A stretch of DNA of 64,000 nt from Phycisphaerales bacterium (GTDB taxonomy: Bacteria > Planctomycetota > Phycisphaerae > Phycisphaerales > UBA1924): NCBI GenBank assembly GCA_020846975.1, contig JADLCX010000041.1, forward strand, positions 96,891 through 160,890, in the 5' to 3' direction. Below, piece by piece: positions 51,797 through 60,570 of this stretch; within the stretch, counting starts at the first letter, position 1; the number at the start of each line of letters is the position of its first letter. Made by a program: the position numbers and the translations under genes. Under the pieces are notes generated by a model. It saw only the letters and a list, made by a program, of their open reading frames with translations. It was not told the DNA's origin and made no database searches.

Positions 51797-52963
51797 TCAC
51801 GAAGCGATCGACACGTCGGCTTCCAGCAGCGACAGGCCTCGGGCGATGGCCAGTTCAAGATCGGGGCAGAGGTTGGTCGGGTCGAGGACATCGCCGGCGC
51901 CGGCCCTGCGCAGGGTCTGGTACTGCTCGCCCGAGATTCCGGAGATCACGAATCGCCGTCCACTCGCGGTGGCCTGCTTGATCAGGGCCCGCAGTTCGAG
52001 CGCGGCGTTGGCGTCGAGCACGGTGACATCGCCGAGGTCGAGGATGACGACGCGGACCGAGCCCGACAGCCGGGCGCACCAACTGAGCAGGTCGGGCAGG
52101 CGGTGCACGCGGCCCTTGCGGCCGCGGTCCTTGCGGAGGTGATAGATGGCCATCGCGTCGGGCAGTTGCAGCCCGCCGTCACCGGCGCCGAGGCTCGACG
52201 CCTCGATCTCGCAGATCGGGGCTCGAACGTCGAGCACGACGATCCAGAACAGAAAGAGCACGGGCGGGAACATGCACCAGTGCGAGAGATGCGTGAGGGC
52301 GACGGCCCCGAGCCCGGCACCGAGCGCAAAGGACCCGACGATCGAACCCAGCAGCGCGAGCCGGCGCGCGGTCGGATGGGCCCGCACGCTGTGCACGAGC
52401 GCGAACGGGCGCAGCGGAGGGCTGTCGCGGTGGCGGTCGCGGAGCCAGTAGAGGAACTGGACGCTTTCGAGTCCCAGGTCGGTGAACACGCCCGTCATGT
52501 GGGTGGTTCGGACGACCCCGCCGGAGATGCGGGTGATGGTGGCGTTCTGCAGCCCCATCGCGGCCGAGGCCAGCCCCGTCATCGCGTACAGCGTCCCGCC
52601 GGTCGCGGCCGGGGCGGGATCGTGCCACTCGACCATCACCGCGAACGCGGCCAGCAGGAGCGCCTGCAGAGTGATCGGCAGGACGTAGATCGACTCCCAC
52701 CCGCGTCGGCGGCCGGTCTCGGTGCAGAGCGCCGAGAGCATCGCGCCCAGGAAAAACGTTCCCAGCAGGAACGACGTGAAGATCGTCAGGCCCCACCGGC
52801 CCTCAACCCAGTCCCGACCCCACTGCGAGACCGTGCCCGTGACGTGGCTGACCGCCGTTCCGCACATCAGGAGGCTGATGATGTTCGTGAACCCCGCGAC
52901 CCAGGCCAGTGTGATCGCCAGCCGGGCCTGCTGAGTAAACGAGTGTGCTTGAGAAACGAGCAT
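51797..52963 (-). CDS. DUF1275 (YoaK-like) membrane protein fused to a STAS domain
   Basis: Protein of 388 residues. Residues 1 to about 250 are a DUF1275/YoaK-like domain with six helices (AGFTNIISLLMCGTAVSHVTG, GLQNATITRISGGVVRTTHMTG). Residues about 270-385 are a STAS domain as in anti-sigma antagonists and SulP carriers (RVVILDLGDVTVLDANAALELRAL). The Ser/Thr usually phosphorylated at the turn is replaced by Asp-Ala. The membrane part may move an unknown solute and be gated by the STAS part. The start codon is 20 bases downstream of a 68-bp repeat. Confidence 0.85.
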   Translation of the reverse strand: MLVSQAHSFTQQARLAITLAWVAGFTNIISLLMCGTAVSHVTGTVSQWGRDWVEGRWGLTIFTSFLLGTFFLGAMLSALCTETGRRRGWESIYVLPITLQALLLAAFAVMVEWHDPAPAATGGTLYAMTGLASAAMGLQNATITRISGGVVRTTHMTGVFTDLGLESVQFLYWLRDRHRDSPPLRPFALVHSVRAHPTARRLALLGSIVGSFALGAGLGAVALTHLSHWCMFPPVLFLFWIVVLDVRAPICEIEASSLGAGDGGLQLPDAMAIYHLRKDRGRKGRVHRLPDLLSWCARLSGSVRVVILDLGDVTVLDANAALELRALIKQATASGRRFVISGISGEQYQTLRRAGAGDVLDPTNLCPDLELAIARGLSLLEADVSIAS

Positions 52964-52982
52964 CGACCGATCCGGGGACTAA

Positions 52983-53050
52983 ACGACCAAATGGTGGGGA
53001 TTTGCCACCCATCCTATCGGCGATTGGCGGCCGCGCGTCGAGATTGCGCA
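52983..53050. repeat. 68-bp intergenic repeat, copy 1
   Basis: Identical over 68 bases to 57790-57857, with partial similarity continuing for about 50 bases to the right. On the minus strand it forms the immediate leader of the DUF1275-STAS gene. Its minus-strand RNA can form GGTGG/CCACC or, alternatively, GCCGCC/GGTGGC. An orphan PEP-CTERM-like frame (VVPAPAGLAMLVGAFGLMR) lies about 100 bases to the right on the plus strand. Confidence 0.95.
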
Positions 53051-53235
53051 AAAGGGATGAGCCCGACAAATACTGCGGGCGAGAGCAGTGGACGGGCGGA
53101 ACCAGGTCGTTGCGGCCGCAATCATCACAACCGTCGTTCCGGATCGTGGTACCCGCGCCCGCAGGCCTCGCAATGCTGGTCGGTGCGTTCGGATTGATGC
53201 GCGGTAGCGACGCGGGTGCGAGAGCACACCGGCTG

Positions 53236-56200
53236 TTATGGACACCCAACGAAGTAGGCCGCGAGAAAGTCAAAGAGGTCCTGGACTGTGATTGCTCCGC
53301 TGTCGTTGACATCGGCCGAGCGGCCGCAGGCCGGCGCGGGGTTGCCGACACTGCCGCACTGCGCGAAGAACTGATTGAGGAAGTAGAAGATGTCACCGAC
53401 TGTTACGTTGTCGGTGTAATCGAAGTCGGCGATACTGCACGCTTCATCGCAATCGCTCCGTTCAGGGTCGAACTGGTCGAGGATGTCGTCGTTGTCACAG
53501 TCGCCGCTGACAACGAATACATAACTTGCAGCCTCGACATAAACCGGCTCTTCACCAGTGTCGTCGAGCACACACGCCGTGGGCCAGACGACCGGCGGCT
53601 TGCCGGTTACGTTCTCGCACTTGATGGAGTCGAACGCGACGGGGTACATTCGATAGATGCCCGGCGCGATGTGGATGCCCGGCTTCTTGGCAATGAGCAA
53701 GGACCGGCGGTTGATCCCGGTGGTCGTCGCGGTCGGGCCGAAGACGTCGAACGCGTTGGTGATGTCCATCCATGCGCACGCATTGATGGCCGGATTGCCC
53801 ATCGGGAACGGGCGCATCTGGAACCGAACGTGAGCGGTCCAACTCTGGTTGGCGTTCTTCTTGGCGATCGGGCCGTAGAACGTGAGACGGGCCTGCTGCG
53901 TAGCGTTGATCCCGAACTCGGAGATGCCGTTTCCCGTGCCGTACTCGTCGTGCGGCGGGTCCCCGTCCTCCTCGTGGGCGTGGAAAGGCGCGACACCGAC
54001 AGCGCCCCCGCCGAGGGTCGATGGACCGGTCGAGAGTCGGTCGTAGTACGGCGCGATGTCGAGGCCGGTGGAGTCGTCGGCGATGATGATGGAGGGGCAG
54101 TCGGGGTCGGTCGATGAGACGCCGACCTGCACGCCGCCGGTCATGAAGTCGGACGATGGCGAGTGCGGGTTGTTGCCGGCGTTGATGATGACCTGGCCTT
54201 CGATCACGTTGCTCCTGACCCAGATGCGGCCGCGCGGCGTGGCGTAGAGCGCGGCGCACTCGGGGTATTGCGGGTCGCGGGGGGAGGACTCGAACGTCCG
54301 ATCGAAGCAGTCGTTGTAGGTGCAATCGGCGGTCCACAGCAAGCACTCGCAAAGCGCGCTGTTGAGCGGTTCGTTCGATCCAAAGAGCGCGTCGTTGTGG
54401 TCGCCCAGGTGGCCGGCGATTCGGATCGTCTGGTCCGCGGCGATCGCGGGAACGTGGACATCGCCGAAGACATTGCCAAAGCCCGCGTTGGTCCAGTCGG
54501 TCATCCAGACGGACGCCTCCGGGCCGACGCACCCGACCTCGATCTGGCCGATGAGGGCGAAATCGTTGGCGGGGTTGTTGGGCACTTCGCTCAAGCCCGA
54601 CCAGACGACGCCGACCCGCAGGTCTTCGATGTGCAACCAGCCGATCACCGGCGACTCCAACCGCGGTGCGAACTCTTTGCAGCCGCCCTGGAATCGCAAG
54701 GAAATGGACGCGAGGTCGGCCGTGCCGATGGAAGCCGCGGCTTTGACCAGCCCATCGATGGCGCCTGCGTCACGACCTTGGGCCTGATCGAACCATTCGT
54801 CGAGGGTAACCGGTGTAAAAGGCGGTGCGCTGATGCCGCACAACCCCGGCCCCGAACGCGCGTAGAAGCCCTGGGTGTCGAGCGGGGGCAAATCGCCCAG
54901 GCCAATATTGATCGTGGCGATATGACCATCGACGAAGTCGGGATCCGGCGGTGTCGGCGGGATGGCGCCGCCGACGGCCACCACCGCGCCCTTGATGTAG
55001 CGGCCGATGGTGACGGTGTCGAGGAACGTGCGTGCGACGATGTTGGCGAACCAGACGTGGTAGTCGATCGTGATCGGTGCGCGGACGATCCCCCTGACAA
55101 AGATACCCGGCAGCATACAGCCGTTCGGCTGGCCCGGCACAACGACGCCGATGCCGCCGCCGGACTCATCGCAACCGAGGTTCGAGGCGCGCACCTCGCC
55201 GTTCAGGTCGCCCGCGGTCTCGATGAGCGTGAGCAAGCCGTCGGTTTCAGGCCGGAAGTGTGCAAAGGTGTTGGTGGGAAGGCCTGTGTTGGGGTCCAGC
55301 CAAAGGCTGTTGGCAAGAAGGTCGATGTTGAAGTCTGCGTCGGCCTCGGTGGTGAAGGTCTCGGTGACCGCACGCACCTCGGAGATGCCGTCGCCCGCGA
55401 CGATCTCGACGACGTTCGTCGCCGACCCGATCGGGCCGGTGGTGAAGATCGAGCCGATCTTGCCGAACTTGGCGTGGATGTCGCCCTGGATGCCGAGCGG
55501 AACAGGATCGGTGGACGGACCAACAACGATCTTGCCGATGCTGGCGAAGAACGCGTCCCCGCCGAAGCCGTCAGCCGAGGGGTTGGCGAGGAGTGGGTCG
55601 CCGGCCGCGGTGATTGTGCCCGTGATGCCGTTGCCGGCGCTGAGATAGGTGATGGCACGTTCGTTCGTTGGACGTGAAACTGTTGTCGAGGGCGAAAGCG
55701 GTGATGTTGGCCGAAATGGTGCCGGGAACAAAGTTGCTGGGGTCAAAGCCGCATTGGAGGCGCTGGACTTGTCCAACGGCAATCTCACCACGCATGTCGC
55801 CGCTGGTAAAGGCCGCCAGCCGAGTCCGATTGCGAAGATCAGGGCTCGGCTGCCCGGAAGCATCCTCGAAGGCAAATCCATCGGCAGCATCCAAGCCCAA
55901 GTTACGGACACCAGTATTGGCGAGCGGTGTGAAGATGTCTGGCGGCCAGGAGTCCGCGGTACCGGCCACAAGAATTCGGAGTTCACCACCCGCTTCGACC
56001 GATCCGCGGATGGTGATCTTGCCGACATCATCATCGGGCAAACCGCCGACGAGTGCAGGGTCATAGAGTTGCAGCAACTGCGTACCGCTGACCACTCCCA
56101 CGTTGATGACGATGTCCTGTCCGGAGACGACATCCGTGGTTGTGCCGTTGAACTCGTACCGGATGTTCTGCGCTGCGGCGTCAAACGTGCAGAGAACGGT

Positions 56201-56239
56201 CGCAACAAGCGCGATGAAGATGACAGCCAACCTGTTCAT
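53236..56239 (-). pseudogene. Frameshifted secreted protein with dockerin-like tail
   Basis: One gene of about 999 residues split by a frameshift. The first part (start 56239, RBS AGGAG, signal peptide to about AAA-QNI) stays in frame to about 55660; the second part, in another frame, continues to 53236. At the joint is AACGAACGAACG on the coding strand, three tetranucleotides; removing one unit restores a continuous frame (TSNERAITYL). The protein is a long beta-rich secreted chain with a dockerin-like end: VTVGDIFYFLNQFF and VQDLFDFLAAYF, finishing VGCP. The frame may vary by slippage, or this is a fresh null mutation or an assembly error. Confidence 0.82.
55658..55669. repeat. (CGTT)3 tetranucleotide tract at the frameshift
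   Basis: Three copies of CGTT on the plus strand. Gain or loss of one copy changes the frame of the gene 53236-56239; two copies would make it continuous (3004 minus 4 bases = 1000 codons). Confidence 0.9.
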
Positions 56240-57338
56240 GCTGACTCCTTTCGCGCCCACAGCGGCGCGATGTCAGCATAATCAGAAGCAGCAATGTGCC
56301 ATGTGCTGGCCCAGGAATACTGCTAGCAATTCGAAACCCGAGGTCGAATGTGGACAAGCTGGGGAAATCTCCGCCGCGATACTGAATCTGATCACTTGTC
56401 GCGGTGCCGCCCAGAGCCCATGTACTTCCGTCGAAGACTCGGAAGGCAGGGAAAACACCATTGACAAGAATTACTTCTTCCGTCCATTCCGTAGTCGCGC
56501 CAGCTAGATCAAAAAGACCGAATGCACTCCGAACATTGCTGTATGCGCCCAACGGTGTTCCGAAGGGACTGAATCCCGGGAAGCCGTCCGACCATTCAGC
56601 GTTGGCCTGTGCCGCGTGCCCGTTGACCAGCACGCCTGGGGGTCCATACACCAGCGGCGTGTCGCTCCGATTTGGGTAGAGCCACCACCCGCCGCTGCTC
56701 CCGTCCGGGTTGGACTTGTCAGGGTCATAATGGGCGCTTTTCAGCCACTCGTCCCACGTCGGGATCCAGTACCGGGCGTTCGGGTGGTGGGTCTGTTGAT
56801 CGTTGAAGACCGTGCCGGTGTAGGTGAACGTGCTGACGTCGTACGCGCCATCGAGAAACGCCCCCCTGTTTGTTTGTTTTCCGTTGTGCAACCAGTTGCA
56901 ATACATCGCCGCCATGCGCCACGAGATGTTGCCGACGGGGAGCATCTCGTTGCCCGCGGGGACGCGCCACCGCAGGCCGCCGGGCGTGTTGGGCGTCGCT
57001 CCGGCCGCGCCCCAGAAGTTGGGCGGGATCAGGTGTGGGAGCCACTCCGACTGGGGCCGGTCGAAGGCCGCGTTGTAGAACTCCACCCATTGCGATGTGG
57101 TGACCTCGAAGCGGCCGATGTGGTAGGTGTAATCGACGCGCCCGCGGCCCACAGCGCGGTCGCCCGGAGTGGGCGGCACAGTCCCCGGCCAGGGCGCGTT
57201 GCCCAGCGAGTCGATGCGCGCGAAGTCAATTCCGCTGACCGGGTCGATATCCGCCTCGACGGGCATCGCAACCGCGGCGAGCGCGAGGGCACAGCCCGCG
57301 AAGTGAACAACAGACCAATCACAACCCAAACGCGGCAT
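56181..57338 (-). CDS. Secreted formylglycine-enzyme-like (SUMF1 fold) protein
   Basis: Protein of 385 residues with a signal peptide (cleavage near VEA-DID) and a SUMF1/FGE-sulfatase domain (about 40-350): YHIGRFEVTTSQWVEFYNA, ISWRMAAMYCNWLHNGKQ, YWIPTWDEWLKSAHYDP, GLFDLAGATTEWTEEV and GFRIASS. The copper-binding Cys pair of true formylglycine enzymes is not seen, so a non-enzymatic role is likely. A PEP-CTERM-like tail (IPGPAHGTLLLLIMLTSRR) then runs on for about 27 residues and overlaps the next gene by 59 bases, which suggests a lost stop or small frameshift. Start ATG 57338 follows GAGGG. Confidence 0.78.
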   Translation of the reverse strand: MPRLGCDWSVVHFAGCALALAAVAMPVEADIDPVSGIDFARIDSLGNAPWPGTVPPTPGDRAVGRGRVDYTYHIGRFEVTTSQWVEFYNAAFDRPQSEWLPHLIPPNFWGAAGATPNTPGGLRWRVPAGNEMLPVGNISWRMAAMYCNWLHNGKQTNRGAFLDGAYDVSTFTYTGTVFNDQQTHHPNARYWIPTWDEWLKSAHYDPDKSNPDGSSGGWWLYPNRSDTPLVYGPPGVLVNGHAAQANAEWSDGFPGFSPFGTPLGAYSNVRSAFGLFDLAGATTEWTEEVILVNGVFPAFRVFDGSTWALGGTATSDQIQYRGGDFPSLSTFDLGFRIASSIPGPAHGTLLLLIMLTSRRCGRERSQHEQVGCHLHRACCDRSLHV

Positions 57339-57526
57339 GGCCAACCCTCGTGGTCTGGAACCCGGGTCAGCTCTCTCCCGCCGAGGGAGAGTGTACATGC
57401 CTGGACACGGAACGCAAGCGCGATGATTCGCTCCCGGAGCACAATGCCCCATAAACAACAACTCCCGGCTGTTTGACCATGGGCTGCACGGACCTTTGCG
57501 GTCTTGGAGTTGTGAGAGAGGAGCGT

Positions 57527-57753
57527 TCAGGCCAGACGGCGACCCGCGAGCATGGCCAGACCGATAAGCCCTGCCGCGGATGTGCCGGGCGCGGGGGTCG
57601 CGGCGATGTCGGCGACCTGCCGGGAACAATTTCCGATCGTTCCAACCGGCGAAGCGAGGCTTGCCTTCTCTTCCCTCTCCCGGTCAACCTGCGCGCGGTT
57701 GTGCGTGGCGGCCGACAGCCTCTGTCGAAATCGATGCGATCACCGCGATCACC
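57527..57753 (-). pseudogene. Remnant of a PEP-CTERM-tailed protein
   Basis: An open minus-strand frame without a start codon ends ADIAATPAPGTSAAGLIGLA followed by MLAGRRLA and TGA: PAPG motif, hydrophobic helix and Arg pair of a PEP-CTERM-like sorting tail. Upstream residues are charged and unlike a secreted domain, and the frame is closed by a stop near 57755. I read it as the 3' remnant of a lost gene. Confidence 0.4.
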
Positions 57754-57789
57754 CACGGTCGTGGTGTGACTCACGGCATGCGAGGCCGG

Positions 57790-57857
57790 ACGACCAAATG
57801 GTGGGGATTTGCCACCCATCCTATCGGCGATTGGCGGCCGCGCGTCGAGATTGCGCA
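57790..57857. repeat. 68-bp intergenic repeat, copy 2
   Basis: Identical to 52983-53050 over 68 bases, same orientation, 4.8 kb apart. It lies about 80 bases beyond the end of the minus-strand lipoprotein at 57938 and is not directly before a gene. Confidence 0.95.
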
Positions 57858-57937
57858 GGACGGATGATCCCGATTCATGCTGCTGGTGCCGGCAGAGGGG
57901 AGCCGACGCGTCCGGCGGTAACAGGTGGGGCGGCGTG

Positions 57938-58417
57938 TCACCGGGCCGATCGCTCGAACTCGTCGCACAGTTCCATCATCCGTTCCGGGCCAGCGACCAG
58001 CATGGTCTTGGCGAACTGATGCCGAGTCAGGATGCCGGAGTCGTCGAACTCGGCGAGCAGGATGTGCTTGTCGCCGTTATTGATGGTCGGGCCACCGTAA
58101 AACGGAGAGATGAAGACGCTGATCGCGCCGCTGACCTTGTTGCAGGTGAACAGCATGTAGCGCTCGGACGCCCATGAGCGGCTGGGATGACCGAGCCGGA
58201 GAAGCAGTTCTCGCCGGGATACGTGTCCGTCGCGTAGCACGTCGGTCCCGGGCGGCTGAGAGGGCGCCTCGCTCGGGGTGGATGCGGAGGGCGAGTCGTT
58301 CAGCGACAGGCGATCAAGCCCCCGTACCGTCGGCGCGCTGTTGGTCTCGATCACACAGCCTGGGCAGGCGAGGACGACCATGGCGAAGATGGCCCGGCAT
58401 CCAAGAGCGGTTTGCAT
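57938..58417 (-). CDS. Small lipoprotein with BamE/SmpA-like fold (1)
   Basis: Protein of 159 residues with a signal peptide and lipobox-like LACPGC (about 16-21). The C-terminal domain (about 60-150) has the SmpA/OmlA pattern: a helix with RRELLLRLGHPSRSW, then strands and AEFDDSGILTRHQF. Ribosome site AGGAG. It is the last of five consecutive lipoprotein genes on this strand. Role unknown; envelope. Confidence 0.72.
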   Translation of the reverse strand: MQTALGCRAIFAMVVLACPGCVIETNSAPTVRGLDRLSLNDSPSASTPSEAPSQPPGTDVLRDGHVSRRELLLRLGHPSRSWASERYMLFTCNKVSGAISVFISPFYGGPTINNGDKHILLAEFDDSGILTRHQFAKTMLVAGPERMMELCDEFERSAR

Positions 58418-58457
58418 CGTCGGTTCTCCTGATCGTCCGGAGAGATTGGGGCTCCTG

Positions 58458-58859
58458 CTACTCCGCCTCCGCGGCGATGATCGATTGCTGGGTAAGCACA
58501 CCGCGGTTGTCGAAGGCGAGCACCAGGCAAGAGCAATGGCCGCGGATATCGAACAGCTCCGGATGGTCCTCTTCGGCGATGAACGGATAAGCGCGAAGCC
58601 GATCGCCGTCCAAGCCGATCGAGTAGATCAGCACGCCCTGATGATCGAACCAGCGTCCGGTCGGTCCAAACCGCTGCTCAACCTCCGCCCGGGTCGTCAC
58701 GCCCGGAGCGATCCGACACCGCACGAGCGCCTCGGCCAGTTGCGCGCGCTGATCGCTGGCGCCACCACGATCAACAAAGATGCAACCGCCGGCAAGCGCG
58801 GCGAACACCAGGAACAAAGCACGGATGAGCACGAATCCTGCTGAGTTTCGATCGGTCAT
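58458..58859 (-). CDS. Small lipoprotein with BamE/SmpA-like fold (2)
   Basis: Protein of 133 residues: signal peptide with lipobox ALAGGC (about 21-26), then a SmpA/OmlA-like domain: GVTTRAEVEQRFGPTGRWF, a two-strand sheet and LVLAFDNRGVLTQQS. It shares fold features with the next gene (RFGP/RLGHP helix end, FD(N/D)xG(V/I)LT strand), suggesting duplication. Gap 40 bases. Confidence 0.75.
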   Translation of the reverse strand: MTDRNSAGFVLIRALFLVFAALAGGCIFVDRGGASDQRAQLAEALVRCRIAPGVTTRAEVEQRFGPTGRWFDHQGVLIYSIGLDGDRLRAYPFIAEEDHPELFDIRGHCSCLVLAFDNRGVLTQQSIIAAEAE

Positions 58860-58895
58860 GCGCACTCCCTCGGCTCCGTCCCCCCGCGTCAAGAA

Positions 58896-59525
58896 CTACC
58901 GCGTACGAGTGCCGGTCCGCCACTCCAACGCGGCGGGGCTCGCGGGCTGGTTGGAGCTGACCGGCGCTCCGACTGGGACACGATGCGAAAGGTGCTCCCA
59001 GAACGCATCAGCCATCGCCGGTTCGATGGGCTCGGAACCCGGAGCCGCCGTCACGACGCCGATCGAGGCGCTGTGCGTTCCGCGCGGCTCGACGATCGCA
59101 AACAGGAACACGGCCGTCTCGCCGGAGGCGAGCTTGGCGCCGCTGAAATCCGGCTGTGAGTGCCCGCTTCCGCCGGTGAGCAACGAAACCGCGATGTACC
59201 CAAGCGTCACCGCCGTCGCCGCGGCGACGGCTCCAACGTTGAAGGCGACCGCCTTGGCCTGCTTGTCGCCGTCGAAGTGTCCGACCATCCAGCCCGCGAA
59301 CTTGCCGGCCTCACGATCGACGTGCGAGGGGGAGTACCCCGAATCAAGCGCCGCCGCGAGCACCGCGCTAAAGGCCTGGTCGTAGGGCACGGCCGCCTCT
59401 CGCCTCGGGGCCGCGGCCAGTTCCGCTTCGGCGCAGCACCGGGTCGTCTTGGGTGTGGAACACCCCGCGTGCGTCGCCATCACCACGATTCCGAGCGCCA
59501 GTATTCTGCGCCTCATCGCCTTCAT
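58896..59525 (-). CDS. Small lipoprotein, YxAxxAALxxGY group (1)
   Basis: Protein of 209 residues, lipobox THAGC (about 17-21). The mature part starts PKTTRCCAEAE and has a domain with DQAFSAVLAAALDSGYSPSH and REAGKFAGW, followed by a hydrophobic stretch (VGAVAAATAVTLGYIAVSLL), then a beta region. Shares the SAVLAAALDSGY-type block with the next two genes. The start overlaps the previous stop (ATGA). Confidence 0.72.
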   Translation of the reverse strand: MKAMRRRILALGIVVMATHAGCSTPKTTRCCAEAELAAAPRREAAVPYDQAFSAVLAAALDSGYSPSHVDREAGKFAGWMVGHFDGDKQAKAVAFNVGAVAAATAVTLGYIAVSLLTGGSGHSQPDFSGAKLASGETAVFLFAIVEPRGTHSASIGVVTAAPGSEPIEPAMADAFWEHLSHRVPVGAPVSSNQPASPAALEWRTGTRTR

Positions 59526-59977
59526 CGGGGCAACTCCTCGGTCGGCTCGGCGCTCGGTTGCTTTCGACCCAGCGCGATCGCCTCGAACTCGTGAGCCAGC
59601 GCGGCAGGACGTTCCCATTCGAGCCAGTCCAATCCCCACACGGCTCGGATACGGAGATCGCTGCTACCTGCCGCACCCGTCGCGGCCGCGCGGGACGGAC
59701 GCACCCAGACGATCTCGCGCCGGATCGGCGCGTCCCAGCTCTGCGCTCGAAAGGCGCTGACGAGCCGGGCGTTGGTGTCCACAACCGAGATCGTGTATCC
59801 CTGGACCTCGTAGTACGCCCGTGCCGCGGCAAACACGGCATCGGGCGGCGCGGCGACCGTGTGACACTCCGTCTGACGCAAATGTTCGACCGAGGCGCGC
59901 TGCGAGCACCCCGACGCGATACCGACCGCTGCGACGACGCCGCAGGATACGATGAGTTGGGCTTGTCTCGGCAGCAT
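59522..59977 (-). CDS. Small lipoprotein, YxAxxAALxxGY group (2)
   Basis: Protein of 151 residues, lipobox IASGC (about 20-24). Domain block [20 protein letters not shown] and [12 protein letters not shown] is paralogous to blocks in the flanking genes. Polar C-terminus rich in Glu. Translation coupled to the following gene by ATGA; the preceding gene stop is 2 bases away. Role unknown. Confidence 0.72.
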   Translation of the reverse strand: MLPRQAQLIVSCGVVAAVGIASGCSQRASVEHLRQTECHTVAAPPDAVFAAARAYYEVQGYTISVVDTNARLVSAFRAQSWDAPIRREIVWVRPSRAAATGAAGSSDLRIRAVWGLDWLEWERPAALAHEFEAIALGRKQPSAEPTEELPR

Positions 59978-59979
59978 GC

Positions 59980-60435
59980 TCACCTCGTGGGACTCACGGT
60001 CCCGGCCCACGGCTTGAGCGCAGTCTGTCGGCCCAAGCCTTCGTAGAACGCGGTGATCCGGCCATCGACCGCGTGACCGTCGCGGAACGCCGTGGTACGG
60101 ATTTCTCGCTTGCCCGGCGGCACATGGATGCAGATGTCCGAACCGGCCTGCATGGCCGCGGCCTGGCGATCGAGCGTTGCCTGTGCCGACTCGGGCCGCC
60201 GGCCGTTGCTGGTTGGAAGCTCACCCACGATCAGGCCGGATCGCCGATCGCACAGACGGACCAGAAATCCCTGGTCAAAGAGCGCTTCGAGCGCGGCATC
60301 AAAGACGAGCTCGAAGGAAGCGTTGGTCTGCCGATACTCGATCGGCGCGCGGTCCGCGGGCGATTGCACGCTCGAAGCGGCACAGCCGGCGGAGCACACA
60401 GCCGTACATCCCAGCAGGCGACCGCACGATCGCAT
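59980..60435 (-). CDS. Small lipoprotein, YxAxxAALxxGY group (3)
   Basis: Protein of 151 residues, lipobox-like CSAGC (about 14-18). Block [20 protein letters not shown] and [10 protein letters not shown] is the third relative of the pattern (F/Y)-x-A(A/V)-(L/Y)-x-x-x-G(Y/F). First gene of the lipoprotein run; divergent from carB with 135 bases between, so a promoter pair is expected there. Confidence 0.72.
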   Translation of the reverse strand: MRSCGRLLGCTAVCSAGCAASSVQSPADRAPIEYRQTNASFELVFDAALEALFDQGFLVRLCDRRSGLIVGELPTSNGRRPESAQATLDRQAAAMQAGSDICIHVPPGKREIRTTAFRDGHAVDGRITAFYEGLGRQTALKPWAGTVSPTR

Positions 60436-60570
60436 GAATCGGCCTCCGATCTGCCGCCGGATCAGGCTACCACACCCGCAGCGAAATCGCAATCAGAGGT
60501 CGAAGACCGTCCGCCTCGGTCCTATCGTCACGGAGTTTGCGCCCGCCCCGATCGTCACCCGAACACCAAC

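Larger units (their letters stand above)
57339..57937. other. Intergenic region with gene remnant and 68-bp repeat
   Basis: About 600 bases without an intact gene. It holds a degraded minus-strand frame ending in a PEP-CTERM-like tail (57527-57753) and the second copy of the 68-bp repeat (57790-57857). Promoter of the gene at 57338 is expected at the left end. Confidence 0.6.

Noticed and set aside
53139..53235. Plus-strand gene ending in a PEP-CTERM-like tail.
   Set aside because: No start, no stop right after the tail and overlap with the dockerin gene end; at most a remnant.
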